Source: Microtetraspora fusca (GTDB lineage Bacteria > Actinomycetota > Actinomycetes > Streptosporangiales > Streptosporangiaceae). From it: DNA of 64,000 nucleotides. The stretch covers positions 1 to 64,000 of the forward strand of contig NZ_BBYK01000044.1 in assembly GCF_001570365.1 (NCBI RefSeq). The letters run 5' to 3'. Below are positions 25,042 through 33,901 of this stretch, one piece after another (position 1 is the stretch's first letter; each line of letters opens with the position of its first letter). The translations under genes were made by a program, and so were the position numbers. The notes under the pieces were generated by a model, which did no database searches, was not told where the DNA came from, and saw only the letters and a list, made by a program, of their open reading frames with translations.

Positions 25042-27162
25042 TTAGAGAAGGAGGTTTCCGGTGGTTTGGACCCGGGGGCCGTCCTCCGGAACCGTGCGGG
25101 CGACGCCCTCCTCGACGCAGGCCGTGTGCTGCAGCACGGAACCGTCACCGAAGGCGGCCGGGGCGAGCGTGAGCTTTCCACCGGACAGCCCGACGCCGAC
25201 GGCCGAGTAGACGTTCTTGCCGCTCTCGACCAGGACGTGCGCGGTACCCGCGTCGTCGGTGACGCTCCGGTAGTCACGCAGCTCCCACCGGACCGTCCCG
25301 GACCCGTCGCCGCGCGACAGCAGCGCCTTGGCGCCGTTGGTCCCCTCAAGCTGCGCGCCGCCGCCGACGTGGACGCGCTGGTCCGCCTTGGCGGTGACCT
25401 TGACGCCGGTCCCGGTCAGCCGTCCGCCCTGGATCCGTACGACGGAGGCCGCGACGGGCAGCGGCGCGCCGCCCTGCTTGCCGCGCAGCGTGCTGTCCAC
25501 GATGTGCAGCTCGCCCGTGCCGTTGCAGGGGTTGCCGTCCAGGTTCGACAGCGTGGAGCGCACGATGTGGACCGGCGTGGTGACGTTGGCCTGCACGATC
25601 TCCGTGCCCGCGGCGATGGTGAAGTCGCAGCCCTCGATGATGTTCGGCCGGGCCGACAGGCTGGACGCCTGCGAGATGATCAGCTGGTTGTTCGCCGAGC
25701 AGCCGCGCATCTGGACGCCGTCGGCGTTGACCCAGATCATCCCGGAGCCGTCGAGCGACTTCTTGCCGATCACCCGTACGTCCTCGAGCGTCAGGTCGGT
25801 GACCTTGACCCGCGCCACGAACCACGAGCAGACGTGCCGCCGCACGGTGATCCGCTTGGCGGCGGAACCCCAGGCGGCGCCGGAGTTGGCGAACGTCATC
25901 AGCCCCGAATTGCCGGTGTAGACGAGGTCGTGCTCGTACTGGCCGTGCGTGACGAAGGAACCCTGGTCGTCGCCGTCGCCGTGGCAGTTCTCCACCAGCC
26001 CGTACGCCGAGGCGGTCCAGTCGTTGAGGTGCCGGGCGTTGGAGGTGTGGCAGTCGGCCACGTGGCCGTACAGGCAGTAGATCTGCTGGGTCAGGTAGCC
26101 CGCGCCGCCCCAGGTGACGGACGTCGGGTTCTTCAGCGAGCAGCTCCTGGTCTGGAAGTGGGTGCACCAGCGGCGCATGACGACCGGCCAGAAGGTGCCG
26201 GTGGCGTCGATGCCGGACACGTCGCACCGGACGGCGTACTCGTACGCGATCGGGTGCGAGCCGGTGTACTGGTCCGCGCCCGCGCCGGTGAACACCATGT
26301 TCCGGATGTGGACCCGCTCCACCGGCTCGATCCGCGTCCACGTGATCGAGCGCCCGGCCTTCAGCTCCCACCCGTTGAGGTAGTTGACCCGGATGTGCGA
26401 GCCGTCGACGACCTCGGTGACCTCCACCAGCTTCTGCAGCTCGCGTTCCCACTGTCCGGAGGCCTTGTTCACCTCGGCCGCCCACCACTGGCCGACCGCG
26501 AACTTCTTGGAGTCGCCGACCTCGAACACATCGGACAGCTCCGGCATGTTCGCGGTGAGCGCGGCGGCCACCACGGTGTCGGTGACCTTTCCCCGGAAGA
26601 AGAGCACGGCGGCGAAGGGGTCGTCGTATCCCGCGTTCTCGATGCCGTCGGTGCGAACGGTGTGGCCGCCGAAGTCGAACTCCAGGTTGGAGCGGGTGTA
26701 CTTGTGGCGGCGGACGAACAGCAGGTCGGAGTGCGCCTCGATCCGATGGATCGAGGGATCGTTCACCATCGCGTCCAACGCGTCGTCGGCCGGCTTCTTG
26801 CCGTCGAACACGCCGAACGTCCGGAAGTCGCCCACACCCTGATGGACCTGCAACCAGCGACCCGAACCCGAACCGCCGAGAACCGTGCCACCGTTCGCCG
26901 CCGCCGTCGAGGCCGCGTCCCAGCGCACCAGCATCCCGCCGCCGTCACCGGCCGCGTGATAACCCGCCACCTGGACCAGGGTCCCGCCCGGGATCTTCCG
27001 CGTGTCCAGCGACAGCAGCTCGGCCACCGTGGCGATGCCGTACACGGCGTTCTTCAGTTCCGCCTGCGGACCGGCGTACGCGGTGCCGGGGACGAGGAGG
27101 GCCAGACCGCCGATGCCGCCCGCCGTCAGCAGGGCACGGCGCGAACTCGTGGATGAACTCAT
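25042..27162 (-). CDS. Tat-exported right-handed beta-helix protein (pectate-lyase-like), copy 1
   Basis: 706 residues. A Tat signal (SSRRALLTAGGIGGLALLVPGTAYA) is followed by a domain of about 100 residues like those preceding pectate-lyase-3 folds (VAGYHAAGDGGGMLVRWD, GDFRTFGVFDGKKPADDALDAMV), then a long parallel beta-helix region (repeated short strands such as VHIRNMVFTG, CDVSGIDATG, KITVRRHVCSW-type turns). It carries several Cys residues and a His-rich segment YTGSHPIAYEY. It is probably an extracellular polysaccharide lyase or hydrolase; the catalytic residues are not identified. The first about 165 residues are almost identical to the next gene at DNA level. Confidence 0.82.
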   Translation of the reverse strand: MSSSTSSRRALLTAGGIGGLALLVPGTAYAGPQAELKNAVYGIATVAELLSLDTRKIPGGTLVQVAGYHAAGDGGGMLVRWDAASTAAANGGTVLGGSGSGRWLQVHQGVGDFRTFGVFDGKKPADDALDAMVNDPSIHRIEAHSDLLFVRRHKYTRSNLEFDFGGHTVRTDGIENAGYDDPFAAVLFFRGKVTDTVVAAALTANMPELSDVFEVGDSKKFAVGQWWAAEVNKASGQWERELQKLVEVTEVVDGSHIRVNYLNGWELKAGRSITWTRIEPVERVHIRNMVFTGAGADQYTGSHPIAYEYAVRCDVSGIDATGTFWPVVMRRWCTHFQTRSCSLKNPTSVTWGGAGYLTQQIYCLYGHVADCHTSNARHLNDWTASAYGLVENCHGDGDDQGSFVTHGQYEHDLVYTGNSGLMTFANSGAAWGSAAKRITVRRHVCSWFVARVKVTDLTLEDVRVIGKKSLDGSGMIWVNADGVQMRGCSANNQLIISQASSLSARPNIIEGCDFTIAAGTEIVQANVTTPVHIVRSTLSNLDGNPCNGTGELHIVDSTLRGKQGGAPLPVAASVVRIQGGRLTGTGVKVTAKADQRVHVGGGAQLEGTNGAKALLSRGDGSGTVRWELRDYRSVTDDAGTAHVLVESGKNVYSAVGVGLSGGKLTLAPAAFGDGSVLQHTACVEEGVARTVPEDGPRVQTTGNLLL
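26641..27141. repeat. About 500-bp direct repeat, copy A
   Basis: Nearly identical to 28809-29309 at a constant offset of 2168 bases; it covers the first about 165 codons of the beta-helix genes. Only scattered differences are seen, for example CGCGTG versus TGCGTG near 27000 and GAGGGCC versus CAGCGCC near 27097. The remainder of the two genes is much more diverged, so gene conversion or strong selection has kept this block uniform. Confidence 0.85.
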
Positions 27163-27173
27163 GGGGGGACTCC

Positions 27174-29333
27174 TCAGACAGCCAGGTTGCCGGTGGTGGT
27201 GACGCGGGGCCCGTCGGCGGGCGTCGTACGGGTGACGCCCTCCTCCACGCAGCCCGTGTGCAGGAGATGGGAGTCGCCGCCGAAGGCGGCCTCCGCCAGG
27301 GTCAGCGCGCCGCCGCGGAAGCGCGCCCCGACCGCCGAGTAGTGGTTGACGCCGCCCGTGATCGCCACGTGCGCGGTGCCGGGGTCCGCCGTCGAGCTGA
27401 GGTAGTCGCCGAGCGCCCAGCGGACGGCCGCGCCGTCGTCACGCGACAGCAGCGCCTTGGCGCCGTTCGTCCCCTCGACGACGGCTCCGCCGCCGATCGC
27501 GATCCGCTGCTCGCGTACGGCGGAGAGGCGGATGCCGGTGCCGGTCAGCCGCCCGCCGGACACGACGACCTCGGCGGCGCCGATCAGGAGCGGGGCGCCG
27601 CCCTCGCGCCCCTTGATCACCGTGTCGGTGAAGTGGACGGGGCCGGGCCCGCGCATGACGGCGCCGTCCACCCCGGTGAAGACGCAGCGTACGAAGTGGA
27701 CCGGGTTGGTGACCGGCGTCTGCACGACCACCTGTTCCTTCGGCAGGTCGAAGGAACAGTCCTCGATGATGTTCGGCCGGTTCGACCGCGACGACCGCTG
27801 GGCCACCGCGAACGTCCGGGCCGAGCACCCGCGCATCTGGACGCCGTCGGCGTTGACGGTGAGGGTGCCGCCGGGGTCGAAGGTCGAGCGCGGGACGACC
27901 CGGACGTCCTCCAGCGTCAGATCCGTGATCTTGGTGTTGGCGACGAACCACGAGCAGACGTGCCGCCGCACGGTGATCCGCTTGGCGCTGATCCCCCACT
28001 GCGCGCCCGAGTTGGCGATGTCCATCAGCCCGGAGTTCCCGGTGAAGACGAGGTCGTGCTCGTACTGCCCGTGCGTGGTGAACGGGTTGCCCCCGGCGTC
28101 GTCGCCGTCGCCGTGGCAGTTCTCCACCGTGCAGTACGCCGAGGCGGTCAGGTCGTTGAGATGCCGGGCGTTGGAGGTGTGGCAGTCCGCGACGTGGCCG
28201 TACAGGCAGTAGATCTGCTGGGTCAGGTAGCCGGCGCCGCCGTAGAAGACCGTCGGCGGGTTCTTCAGCGAGCAACTCTCGGTGCGGAAGTACGTGCACC
28301 AGCGCCGCATGATCACCGGCCACCAGGTGAGGGACGCCGCGATGCCCGACACGTCGCACCAGGCGGCGTACTCGTAGGCCACCGGGTGCGAGCCGGTGTA
28401 CTCCCGGTCGTCGGGCAGCTCGCCGTTCTTCGGCCCGTCGTACGGCGGGGCGCCGACGAAGACCATGTTCCGGACGTGGACCCGCTCGACCGGCTTCACC
28501 CGGGTCCAGGTGATGGTGCGGCCCGCGTCGAGGTCCCAGCCGATCTGGTAGTTCACCCGGACGCGCGAGCCATCGACGATCTCGGTGACCTGCACCATCT
28601 TCTGCAGCTCGCGCTCGTCCCCGCCGGCGAGGTTGTTCACCACGGCGGTCCACCACTGGCCGACCGCGAACTTCGTGGAGTCGCCCACCTCGAACACGTC
28701 GGCCAGGTCGGGCATCGGGGCCGTCAGGGCGTGCCTGACGACCGTGTCGGTCACCTCGCCGCGGAAGAACATGACCGCGCCGAACGGATTGTCATGGCTG
28801 TTGCGCTCGATGCCGTCCGTGCGGACGGTGTGGCCGCCGAAGTCGAACTCCAGGTTGGAGCGGGTGTACTTGTGGCGGCGGACGAACAGCAGGTCGGAGT
28901 GCGCCTCGATCCGATGGATCGAGGGATCGTTCACCATCGCGTCCAACGCGTCGTCGGCCGGCTTCTTGCCGTCGAACACGCCGAACGTCCGGAAGTCGCC
29001 CACACCCTGATGGACCTGCAACCAGCGACCCGAACCCGAACCGCCGAGAACCGTGCCACCGTTCGCCGCCGCCGTCGAGGCCGCGTCCCAGCGCACCAGC
29101 ATCCCGCCGCCGTCACCGGCCGCGTGATAACCCGCCACCTGGACCAGGGTCCCGCCCGGGATCTTCTGCGTGTCCAGCGACAACAGCTCGGCCACCGTGG
29201 CGATGCCGTACACGGCGTTCTTCAGTTCCGCCTGCGGACCGGCGTACGCGGTGCCCGGGACGAGCAGCGCCAGACCGCCGATGCCGCCCGCCGTCAGCAG
29301 GGCACGGCGGGTCGAAGGGGATTGTTGCTTCAC
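27174..29333 (-). CDS. Tat-exported right-handed beta-helix protein (pectate-lyase-like), copy 2
   Basis: 719 residues with the same plan as copy 1: Tat signal (STRRALLTAGG), N-terminal module and beta-helix. The central and C-terminal parts diverge from copy 1 (for example an extra GAPPYDGPKNGELPDDREYTG loop), while YLTQQIYCLYGHVADCHTSNARHL is shared by both. GTG 29333 is chosen for GAGG 6 bases upstream and proximity to the signal peptide. It ends 11 bases before copy 1 begins and is the first gene of the ten-gene operon. Differing loops suggest different glycosidic linkages or products. Confidence 0.82.
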   Translation of the reverse strand: MKQQSPSTRRALLTAGGIGGLALLVPGTAYAGPQAELKNAVYGIATVAELLSLDTQKIPGGTLVQVAGYHAAGDGGGMLVRWDAASTAAANGGTVLGGSGSGRWLQVHQGVGDFRTFGVFDGKKPADDALDAMVNDPSIHRIEAHSDLLFVRRHKYTRSNLEFDFGGHTVRTDGIERNSHDNPFGAVMFFRGEVTDTVVRHALTAPMPDLADVFEVGDSTKFAVGQWWTAVVNNLAGGDERELQKMVQVTEIVDGSRVRVNYQIGWDLDAGRTITWTRVKPVERVHVRNMVFVGAPPYDGPKNGELPDDREYTGSHPVAYEYAAWCDVSGIAASLTWWPVIMRRWCTYFRTESCSLKNPPTVFYGGAGYLTQQIYCLYGHVADCHTSNARHLNDLTASAYCTVENCHGDGDDAGGNPFTTHGQYEHDLVFTGNSGLMDIANSGAQWGISAKRITVRRHVCSWFVANTKITDLTLEDVRVVPRSTFDPGGTLTVNADGVQMRGCSARTFAVAQRSSRSNRPNIIEDCSFDLPKEQVVVQTPVTNPVHFVRCVFTGVDGAVMRGPGPVHFTDTVIKGREGGAPLLIGAAEVVVSGGRLTGTGIRLSAVREQRIAIGGGAVVEGTNGAKALLSRDDGAAVRWALGDYLSSTADPGTAHVAITGGVNHYSAVGARFRGGALTLAEAAFGGDSHLLHTGCVEEGVTRTTPADGPRVTTTGNLAV
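28809..29309. repeat. About 500-bp direct repeat, copy B
   Basis: Partner of 26641-27141, in the 5' part of the upstream beta-helix gene. Recombination between the copies would fuse the two genes into a single chimeric beta-helix gene and delete 2168 bases. Confidence 0.85.
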
Positions 29334-29494
29334 AAAAGGCCTCAACCTTCGTGCCGGGCGGCGAGGAGCCACACGGCAGGGGGGTGGATGAAGGCCGGGC
29401 GTTCACGCGATGGCGTGCAGGCGGCGGAGCTGCTGACCGGAACCGTCCGCGGTCGGGGGCTGCGACATCGCGGGGGCCAACGTTCGCCCGATGT

Positions 29495-29520
29495 GGCGGA
29501 AACCTTAAGCGGGTTCCGCC
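29495..29520 (-). terminator. Hairpin after the IclR gene
   Basis: GGCGGAA (29495-29501) and TTCCGCC (29514-29520) form 7-base perfect arms that extend to about 9 of 10 pairs. It starts 8 bases beyond the IclR stop (29528) and lies ahead of the beta-helix operon promoter, so it should separate the two transcripts. Confidence 0.7.
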
Positions 29521-29527
29521 CGGGAAA

Positions 29528-30325
29528 TCAAGTGCGGTAGCCGAGCTCCCAGGAGATCCGGCGCGCCGCGTCGCGTACCTGACGTCCGAGTTCCTGGTAG
29601 CGCCACGTGGGCAGCGTCGGCTTCAGACCGGTGATGCTGATCGCGCCGGCGCAGGCTCCGGAGTGGTCGCGAAGGGCGCTGCCGATGCAGAAGACGCCGT
29701 CCGCGTCCTCCTCGTCGTCGAGGGCGTAGCCGACCTCGCGGATGTCGCGCAGGTGCGCGAGCAGCCGGTCCAGCTCGGTGATCGTGTGCGCGGTACGGCG
29801 CGGCAGCCCGACCCGCTCGATCAGCTCCGCGACCTGCCGGTCGTCCAGCTCGGCGAGCAGCGCCTTGCCGAGCCCGGTGCAGTGCGGCAGCTCCCGCACG
29901 CCCATCCGCAGGTCCACCTGGATCCGCTCGCCGTTGCTCACCTGGTCGATCACGACGGCCTGGTCGCTCTCGGGGACGGCGAGCCGGGAGTTCATCCCCG
30001 TGGACCGGGTCAGTTCCACCAGAATGGGACGCGCGACGTCGCGCAGGGAGAGCTGGTCGCGCGCCCGGTCGCCGAGCCGGGCGAGGGCCATGCCGAGCCG
30101 GTAGCGCCGGTTCATGCCCTCGCCGTCGTCCGCGGCCAGCCCGAAGTGCTGGAGGGTGTAGAGCGTGGCGAAGGCGGAGCTCTTCGACAAGCCGCAGGCC
30201 GCAGCGACCTCGGTCACGCTCAGCCCCTCGCCGGCCGGCCCCGCGGCCAGCGCCTCCAGGACCTCGGCGGCCCGGGCCACGCTGCGGATCCAGTAGCGGG
30301 AGCTCTCCGCTTCACTGTTCGTCAT
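29528..30325 (-). CDS. IclR-family transcriptional regulator of the catabolic island
   Basis: 265 residues. N-terminal winged HTH (LSVTEVAAACGLSKSSAFATLYTLQHFGL) and C-terminal ligand-binding domain (SRLAVPESDQAVVIDQV, HCTGLGKALLAELDD, GYALDDEEDADGVFCIGSALRDHSGACAGAISITG). IclR proteins sense small metabolites, often sugar-acid derivatives such as KDG, and control adjacent catabolic genes. ATG 30325 is chosen as the start because the upstream in-frame ATG (30373) would place the operator inside the gene. It sits between the two operons it probably regulates. Confidence 0.9.
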   Translation of the reverse strand: MTNSEAESSRYWIRSVARAAEVLEALAAGPAGEGLSVTEVAAACGLSKSSAFATLYTLQHFGLAADDGEGMNRRYRLGMALARLGDRARDQLSLRDVARPILVELTRSTGMNSRLAVPESDQAVVIDQVSNGERIQVDLRMGVRELPHCTGLGKALLAELDDRQVAELIERVGLPRRTAHTITELDRLLAHLRDIREVGYALDDEEDADGVFCIGSALRDHSGACAGAISITGLKPTLPTWRYQELGRQVRDAARRISWELGYRT

Positions 30326-30332
30326 AGCCGAA
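30318..30332. promoter_or_regulatory. IclR-type operator TTCGTCATAGCCGAA over the iclR start
   Basis: 15-base imperfect palindrome with arms TTCG/CGAA that overlaps the IclR ATG. It matches the copy at 30413-30427 at 12 of 15 positions with the same arm spacing, consistent with negative autoregulation. Confidence 0.6.
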
Positions 30333-30412
30333 CACTGTACCGCATTTTGCCTCACATCTCCGGCGAAAGCCATTGACCACCCAAATCGCCATGCCTATGA
30401 TGCCGATTACTG

Positions 30413-30427
30413 TTCGGCATCACCGAA
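30413..30427. promoter_or_regulatory. IclR-type operator TTCGGCATCACCGAA before the aminotransferase operon
   Basis: 15-base palindrome (arms TTCGG/CCGAA) about 90 bases upstream of the aminotransferase start, with a further TTCG half-site at about 30433. It shares the consensus TTCGKCATMRCCGAA with the site over the IclR start. The binder is inferred. Confidence 0.6.
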
Positions 30428-30519
30428 TGGTGTTCGTAAGACAATCGATCTGCGGCGGAAACATTCGCGTCGCACCGGGACGGGGCTGGTCTCGGTGGGG
30501 CGGCCAAGGAGACCATGTG

Positions 30520-31881
30520 ATGCAGCAAGCGGCCCCGTTCACGTCCCTTCCCGAACGTGCCCGCGGGGTCATCCCCGGCGGGGTCAACAGCGGGCAGCGG
30601 AACGTCCCGGGACTCACCGACCTGGTGATCACCCGGGCCCAGGGCGCGAGCTTCTGGGACTCGGACGGGCGGCAGTACACCGACTACCACGCGGCCTTCG
30701 GCCCTCCCCTGCTCGGCCACAACGACCCCGACGTCGTCCGGGCCGTAGCGGAGGCCGGCGGGAGCCTGGACCTGTGCGGGGTCGGCGTCACCGAGGGCGA
30801 GGTCGAGCTGGCCGAGACCCTCGTCGAGCTGGTGCCCAGCATGGAGCGCGTGCTCCTCACCAGCACCGGCTCGGAGGCGACCTTCCACGCCCTCCGCGTC
30901 GCGCGCGCGGCCACCGGCCGCCGCCTCGTGGTGAAGTTCCAGGGCTGCTACCACGGCTGGCACGACTCGGTGAGCCTGAACGTGATCTCGGCCCCCGACA
31001 GGGTGGGGCACAAGGACCCGATCTCCACCGGCATCCTGCCCGAGGTGCTCGACGCCACCCTCGTCCTGCCGTTCAACGACCGGGACGCGGTGCGCGCGGC
31101 GTTCGCCGAGCACGGCGCGGACATCGCGGCGGTGATCCTGGAGCCCGTGCCGCACAACGTCGGCTGCCTGCTCCCCGACCAGGAGTTCCTGGTCACCCTG
31201 CGGGAGGAGTGCACCCGGCACGGCAGCGTGCTCGTCTTCGACGAGGTCATCACCGGCGTACGGCACGGCCTCGGCGGCTGGCAGGAGGTCGCCGGCATCG
31301 TGCCCGACCTGACCACCATGGGGAAGGCCATCGCCAACGGCTACCCGATCGGTGCGATCGGAGGCCGCGCCGACCTCATGGACATGTTCAGCTCCCGGCC
31401 GGGCGCGCCGGTGTTCTTCGCCGGGACCTACAACGGCCACCCCGCCGTGGTCGCGGCGGCGCTCGCCACCCTGCGCAAGCTGCGCGCGGAGCCCGTGCAC
31501 GAGCACGTGTTCCGGCTCGGCGAGCGGGTGCGGACCGAGCTGCCGCCGGTGCTCGCGTCGCTCGGCGTCCCGGCCGTCGTCACCGGTTACGGCTCGGTGT
31601 TCGTCACGTACTTCATGGACCGCCTGCCCCACACGTACGACGACCTCCTGGACAACGACACCCGGATGTTCGTCGGATACCGTCGGCGCATGATCGACCA
31701 GGGCGTCTTCGAGCTGCCGCTCAACCTCAAGCGCAGCCACTTCTCGTACGCGCACACGGACGCCGACGTGGACCGGCTGATCGAGGTGACCGAGGCGGCG
31801 GTGCGCGCCCAGCTCGCCGACGAGGGCCCGCTCACCGACATGGACGGCACCTCGACCATGGGGGGTGCCACACGGTGCTGA
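30520..31881 (+). CDS. Class III aminotransferase (glutamate-1-semialdehyde aminomutase-like)
   Basis: 453-residue PLP enzyme. Visible: the N-terminal PGGVNSGQRN signature of the GSAM group, GSEATFHALRVARAATGR, the FQGCYHGWHD segment, PLP-contacting Asp in LVFDEVITGVR, and the Schiff-base Lys in TTMGKAIANGYPIGAIGG. In this context it more likely transaminates a keto-sugar or amino-sugar acid than glutamate semialdehyde; no other haem genes are nearby. AAGGAG precedes ATG 30520 by 8 bases (GTG 30517 by 5). It is the first gene of a four-gene operon with overlapping ends. Confidence 0.88.
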   Translation: MQQAAPFTSLPERARGVIPGGVNSGQRNVPGLTDLVITRAQGASFWDSDGRQYTDYHAAFGPPLLGHNDPDVVRAVAEAGGSLDLCGVGVTEGEVELAETLVELVPSMERVLLTSTGSEATFHALRVARAATGRRLVVKFQGCYHGWHDSVSLNVISAPDRVGHKDPISTGILPEVLDATLVLPFNDRDAVRAAFAEHGADIAAVILEPVPHNVGCLLPDQEFLVTLREECTRHGSVLVFDEVITGVRHGLGGWQEVAGIVPDLTTMGKAIANGYPIGAIGGRADLMDMFSSRPGAPVFFAGTYNGHPAVVAAALATLRKLRAEPVHEHVFRLGERVRTELPPVLASLGVPAVVTGYGSVFVTYFMDRLPHTYDDLLDNDTRMFVGYRRRMIDQGVFELPLNLKRSHFSYAHTDADVDRLIEVTEAAVRAQLADEGPLTDMDGTSTMGGATRC

Positions 31882-33062
31882 CCGTGAACACCACCCGCCC
31901 GGCCGGCCCCGCGGGCCGGATCAGCCGGGTGGAGACGCTGATCCTCGGCACCGCCTGGCGCGACTTCGGCTATGTGCGCGTCCACACCGACGAGGGCCTG
32001 TCGGGCGTCGGCGAGATCACCCACCCCTACCGGGCCCGGGAGACGTGCCTGCTCGCGGAGGCGATGGGGCAGCGGCACCTGCTGGGCGCCGACCCGTTCG
32101 ACGTCGAGGAGATCTGGCTCCGGCTCTACCAGGGCGACTTCCTGCGCGGCGGCGACGTCGGCGGCATCGTGGTGTCGGGCATCGACCAGGCCCTGTACGA
32201 CCTGATGGGCAAGGCGCTCGGCGTGCCCGCGTACCGGCTGACCGGCGGCGCCTGCCGCGACCGGGTCCGCGTCTACGCCAACGGGTGGTACACCGGCGAC
32301 CGCGAGCCGGAGGCGTTCGCCCGGCGCGCCCAGGAGACGGTGGCCAAGGGATACACAGCGCTGAAGTTCGACCCCTTCGGCGCGGGCCTCGGCGAGCTGT
32401 CGCGCTCCGAGCTGCGGCTCTCGCTCGACATCGTCGCGGCCGTACGCGAGGCGGTCGGGCCGGACGTGGACCTGTTCGTCGAGGGGCACGCCCGCTTCGC
32501 CTTCCACACCGCCGCCCGGCTGGTCCGCGAGCTGGAGCCGTACGACATCGGGTGGTTCGAGGAGCCCCTGCCGTGGACGCACATCGACCGGTACGCCGAG
32601 CTGCGGCAGCGGGCGAGCTTCCCGATCTCCGGCGGGGAGCACTTCCACAACCGGTACGAGTACGCGCGGCTGTTCGAGACGAACGCGGTGGACATCATCC
32701 AGCCGGACCTGTCGATGGCGGGCGGGTTCACCGAGGTGCGCAAGCTCGCCGCGATGGCGGACCTGCACGCGATGACGGTCGCGCCGCACAACTCCAACTC
32801 GCCGCTCTGCACCACCGCGTCGGTGCACGCCGTGCTGGGCATCCCGAACTTCACGATCCTGGAGACCTTCGACGGCCTGCTTGAGCCGTACGTCTTCGAG
32901 GCGGTCCGCGGTGCGCTGCCCGTCGAGTCCGGATATATCGGGATACCGGAGAAGCCGGGACTGGGTATCGAGCTGGCCGACGAGGTCTTCGAGGAGCACC
33001 CGCCCAGCCACCGCTTCTGGAACATGTTCGCCGAAGGCTGGGAGAAGCGGAACCGCACATGA
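31875..33062 (+). CDS. Enolase-superfamily (mandelate racemase/sugar-acid dehydratase) enzyme
   Basis: 395 residues. N-terminal capping domain (ISRVETLILGT, GLSGVGEITHPYRARETC) and barrel with metal ligands in DLFVEGHARF, WFEEPLPW and ISGGEHFHN, plus KFDPFG on strand 2 and a general base His in VAPHNSNSPLC. This matches acid-sugar dehydratases and related cycloisomerases. GTG 31875 overlaps the aminotransferase end by 7 bases. The substrate is probably a hexonate, uronate lactone or amino-sugar acid. It precedes the amidohydrolase with a 4-base overlap. Confidence 0.87.
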   Translation: MLTVNTTRPAGPAGRISRVETLILGTAWRDFGYVRVHTDEGLSGVGEITHPYRARETCLLAEAMGQRHLLGADPFDVEEIWLRLYQGDFLRGGDVGGIVVSGIDQALYDLMGKALGVPAYRLTGGACRDRVRVYANGWYTGDREPEAFARRAQETVAKGYTALKFDPFGAGLGELSRSELRLSLDIVAAVREAVGPDVDLFVEGHARFAFHTAARLVRELEPYDIGWFEEPLPWTHIDRYAELRQRASFPISGGEHFHNRYEYARLFETNAVDIIQPDLSMAGGFTEVRKLAAMADLHAMTVAPHNSNSPLCTTASVHAVLGIPNFTILETFDGLLEPYVFEAVRGALPVESGYIGIPEKPGLGIELADEVFEEHPPSHRFWNMFAEGWEKRNRT

Positions 33063-33901
33063 TCGTCGACGTCCACTCGCACCTGTTCACCTGCCCGGAC
33101 GACGTCGGCGACCCGTTCGCCGCGGAGTCGGCCCGCGCCCACGGCGGCCACGTCGATCTCACCGTGCGCTGGGACGACTACGCGGCCTCCGCGCCCGACG
33201 GTACGCGGACCGTCGTGGTGGGCGGCAAGGCGCGCAGGTCGGGGCTGTGGGTGGACGACGACGCCGTGGCCGCGTACGTGGCCGCGCACCCCGATCGGCT
33301 GATCGGCTACCTGTCGCTCGACCCCACCCAGCCCGGCTGGCGGGACGAGCTGGTGCGCGGCCACCAGGACCTCGGACTGCGCGGCATCAAGCTGATGCCG
33401 ATGTACGCCGGGTTCGACCCGGCCGCCCCCGAGTACGACGACCTGTTCACCTACGCCGAGGAGCACGGGCTGCCCCTGCTCGTCCACACGGGGACGACGT
33501 TCGTGTCGAAGGCCCCGCTGAGGTGGGCGCTCCCGGTCCACCTGGACGAGGTCGCCATCCGCCACCCCGAGCTGCGCATGGTCCTCGCCCACCTCGGCCA
33601 CCCGTTCGAGGGCGAGTGCATCGCGGTGATCCGCAAGCACCGGCACGTCTACGCCGACGTCTCCGCGTTGCACTACCGGCCCTTCCAGCTCTGGCACAGC
33701 CTGCGGCTGGCGCAGGACTACGGCGTGTGGCACAAGCTGCTCTTCGGCAGCGACTACCCGTTCACCACCGTCAACGCGTCGATCGACGGCCTGCGCGCGG
33801 TCGGCGCCGTGCCCGGCATCCCCGGGCTGCCGCCCCTCGACCGCGACGAGATCGAGAAGCTGATCCACCGGGACGCCCTCCCCCTGCTGGGGCTGGCATG
33901 A
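33059..33901 (+). CDS. Amidohydrolase family (amidohydrolase_2/ACMSD-like) hydrolase
   Basis: 280-residue TIM-barrel metal hydrolase. Metal-site motifs: VDVHSHLF at the start, LLVHTGTTF, LAHLGHPF and GSDYPFTT near the end. Relatives open lactones or decarboxylate, and in sugar-acid clusters act as lactonases on intermediates. It overlaps the gene before it and the SDR after it (ATGA at 33898), so it is translationally coupled. The substrate is presumably the lactone form of the compound handled by the neighbouring dehydratase and dehydrogenases. Confidence 0.87.
   Translation: MIVDVHSHLFTCPDDVGDPFAAESARAHGGHVDLTVRWDDYAASAPDGTRTVVVGGKARRSGLWVDDDAVAAYVAAHPDRLIGYLSLDPTQPGWRDELVRGHQDLGLRGIKLMPMYAGFDPAAPEYDDLFTYAEEHGLPLLVHTGTTFVSKAPLRWALPVHLDEVAIRHPELRMVLAHLGHPFEGECIAVIRKHRHVYADVSALHYRPFQLWHSLRLAQDYGVWHKLLFGSDYPFTTVNASIDGLRAVGAVPGIPGLPPLDRDEIEKLIHRDALPLLGLA

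Noticed and set aside
27776-27800. GGTTCGA-type string resembling a tRNA T-loop
   Set aside because: It lies inside a coding region and no acceptor or anticodon stem can be formed around it.
25066-29540. Long open frames on the plus strand opposite the two beta-helix genes (up to 795 codons)
   Set aside because: Their products are Arg/Gly/Pro/Asp-rich without domains, have no ribosome binding sites, and mirror the GC-rich codon positions of the real genes on the other strand.
30495-33062. Possible fusion of an upstream frame with the enolase-superfamily protein
   Set aside because: The first half of that frame is an out-of-frame reading of the aminotransferase gene; the real protein begins at GTG 31875.
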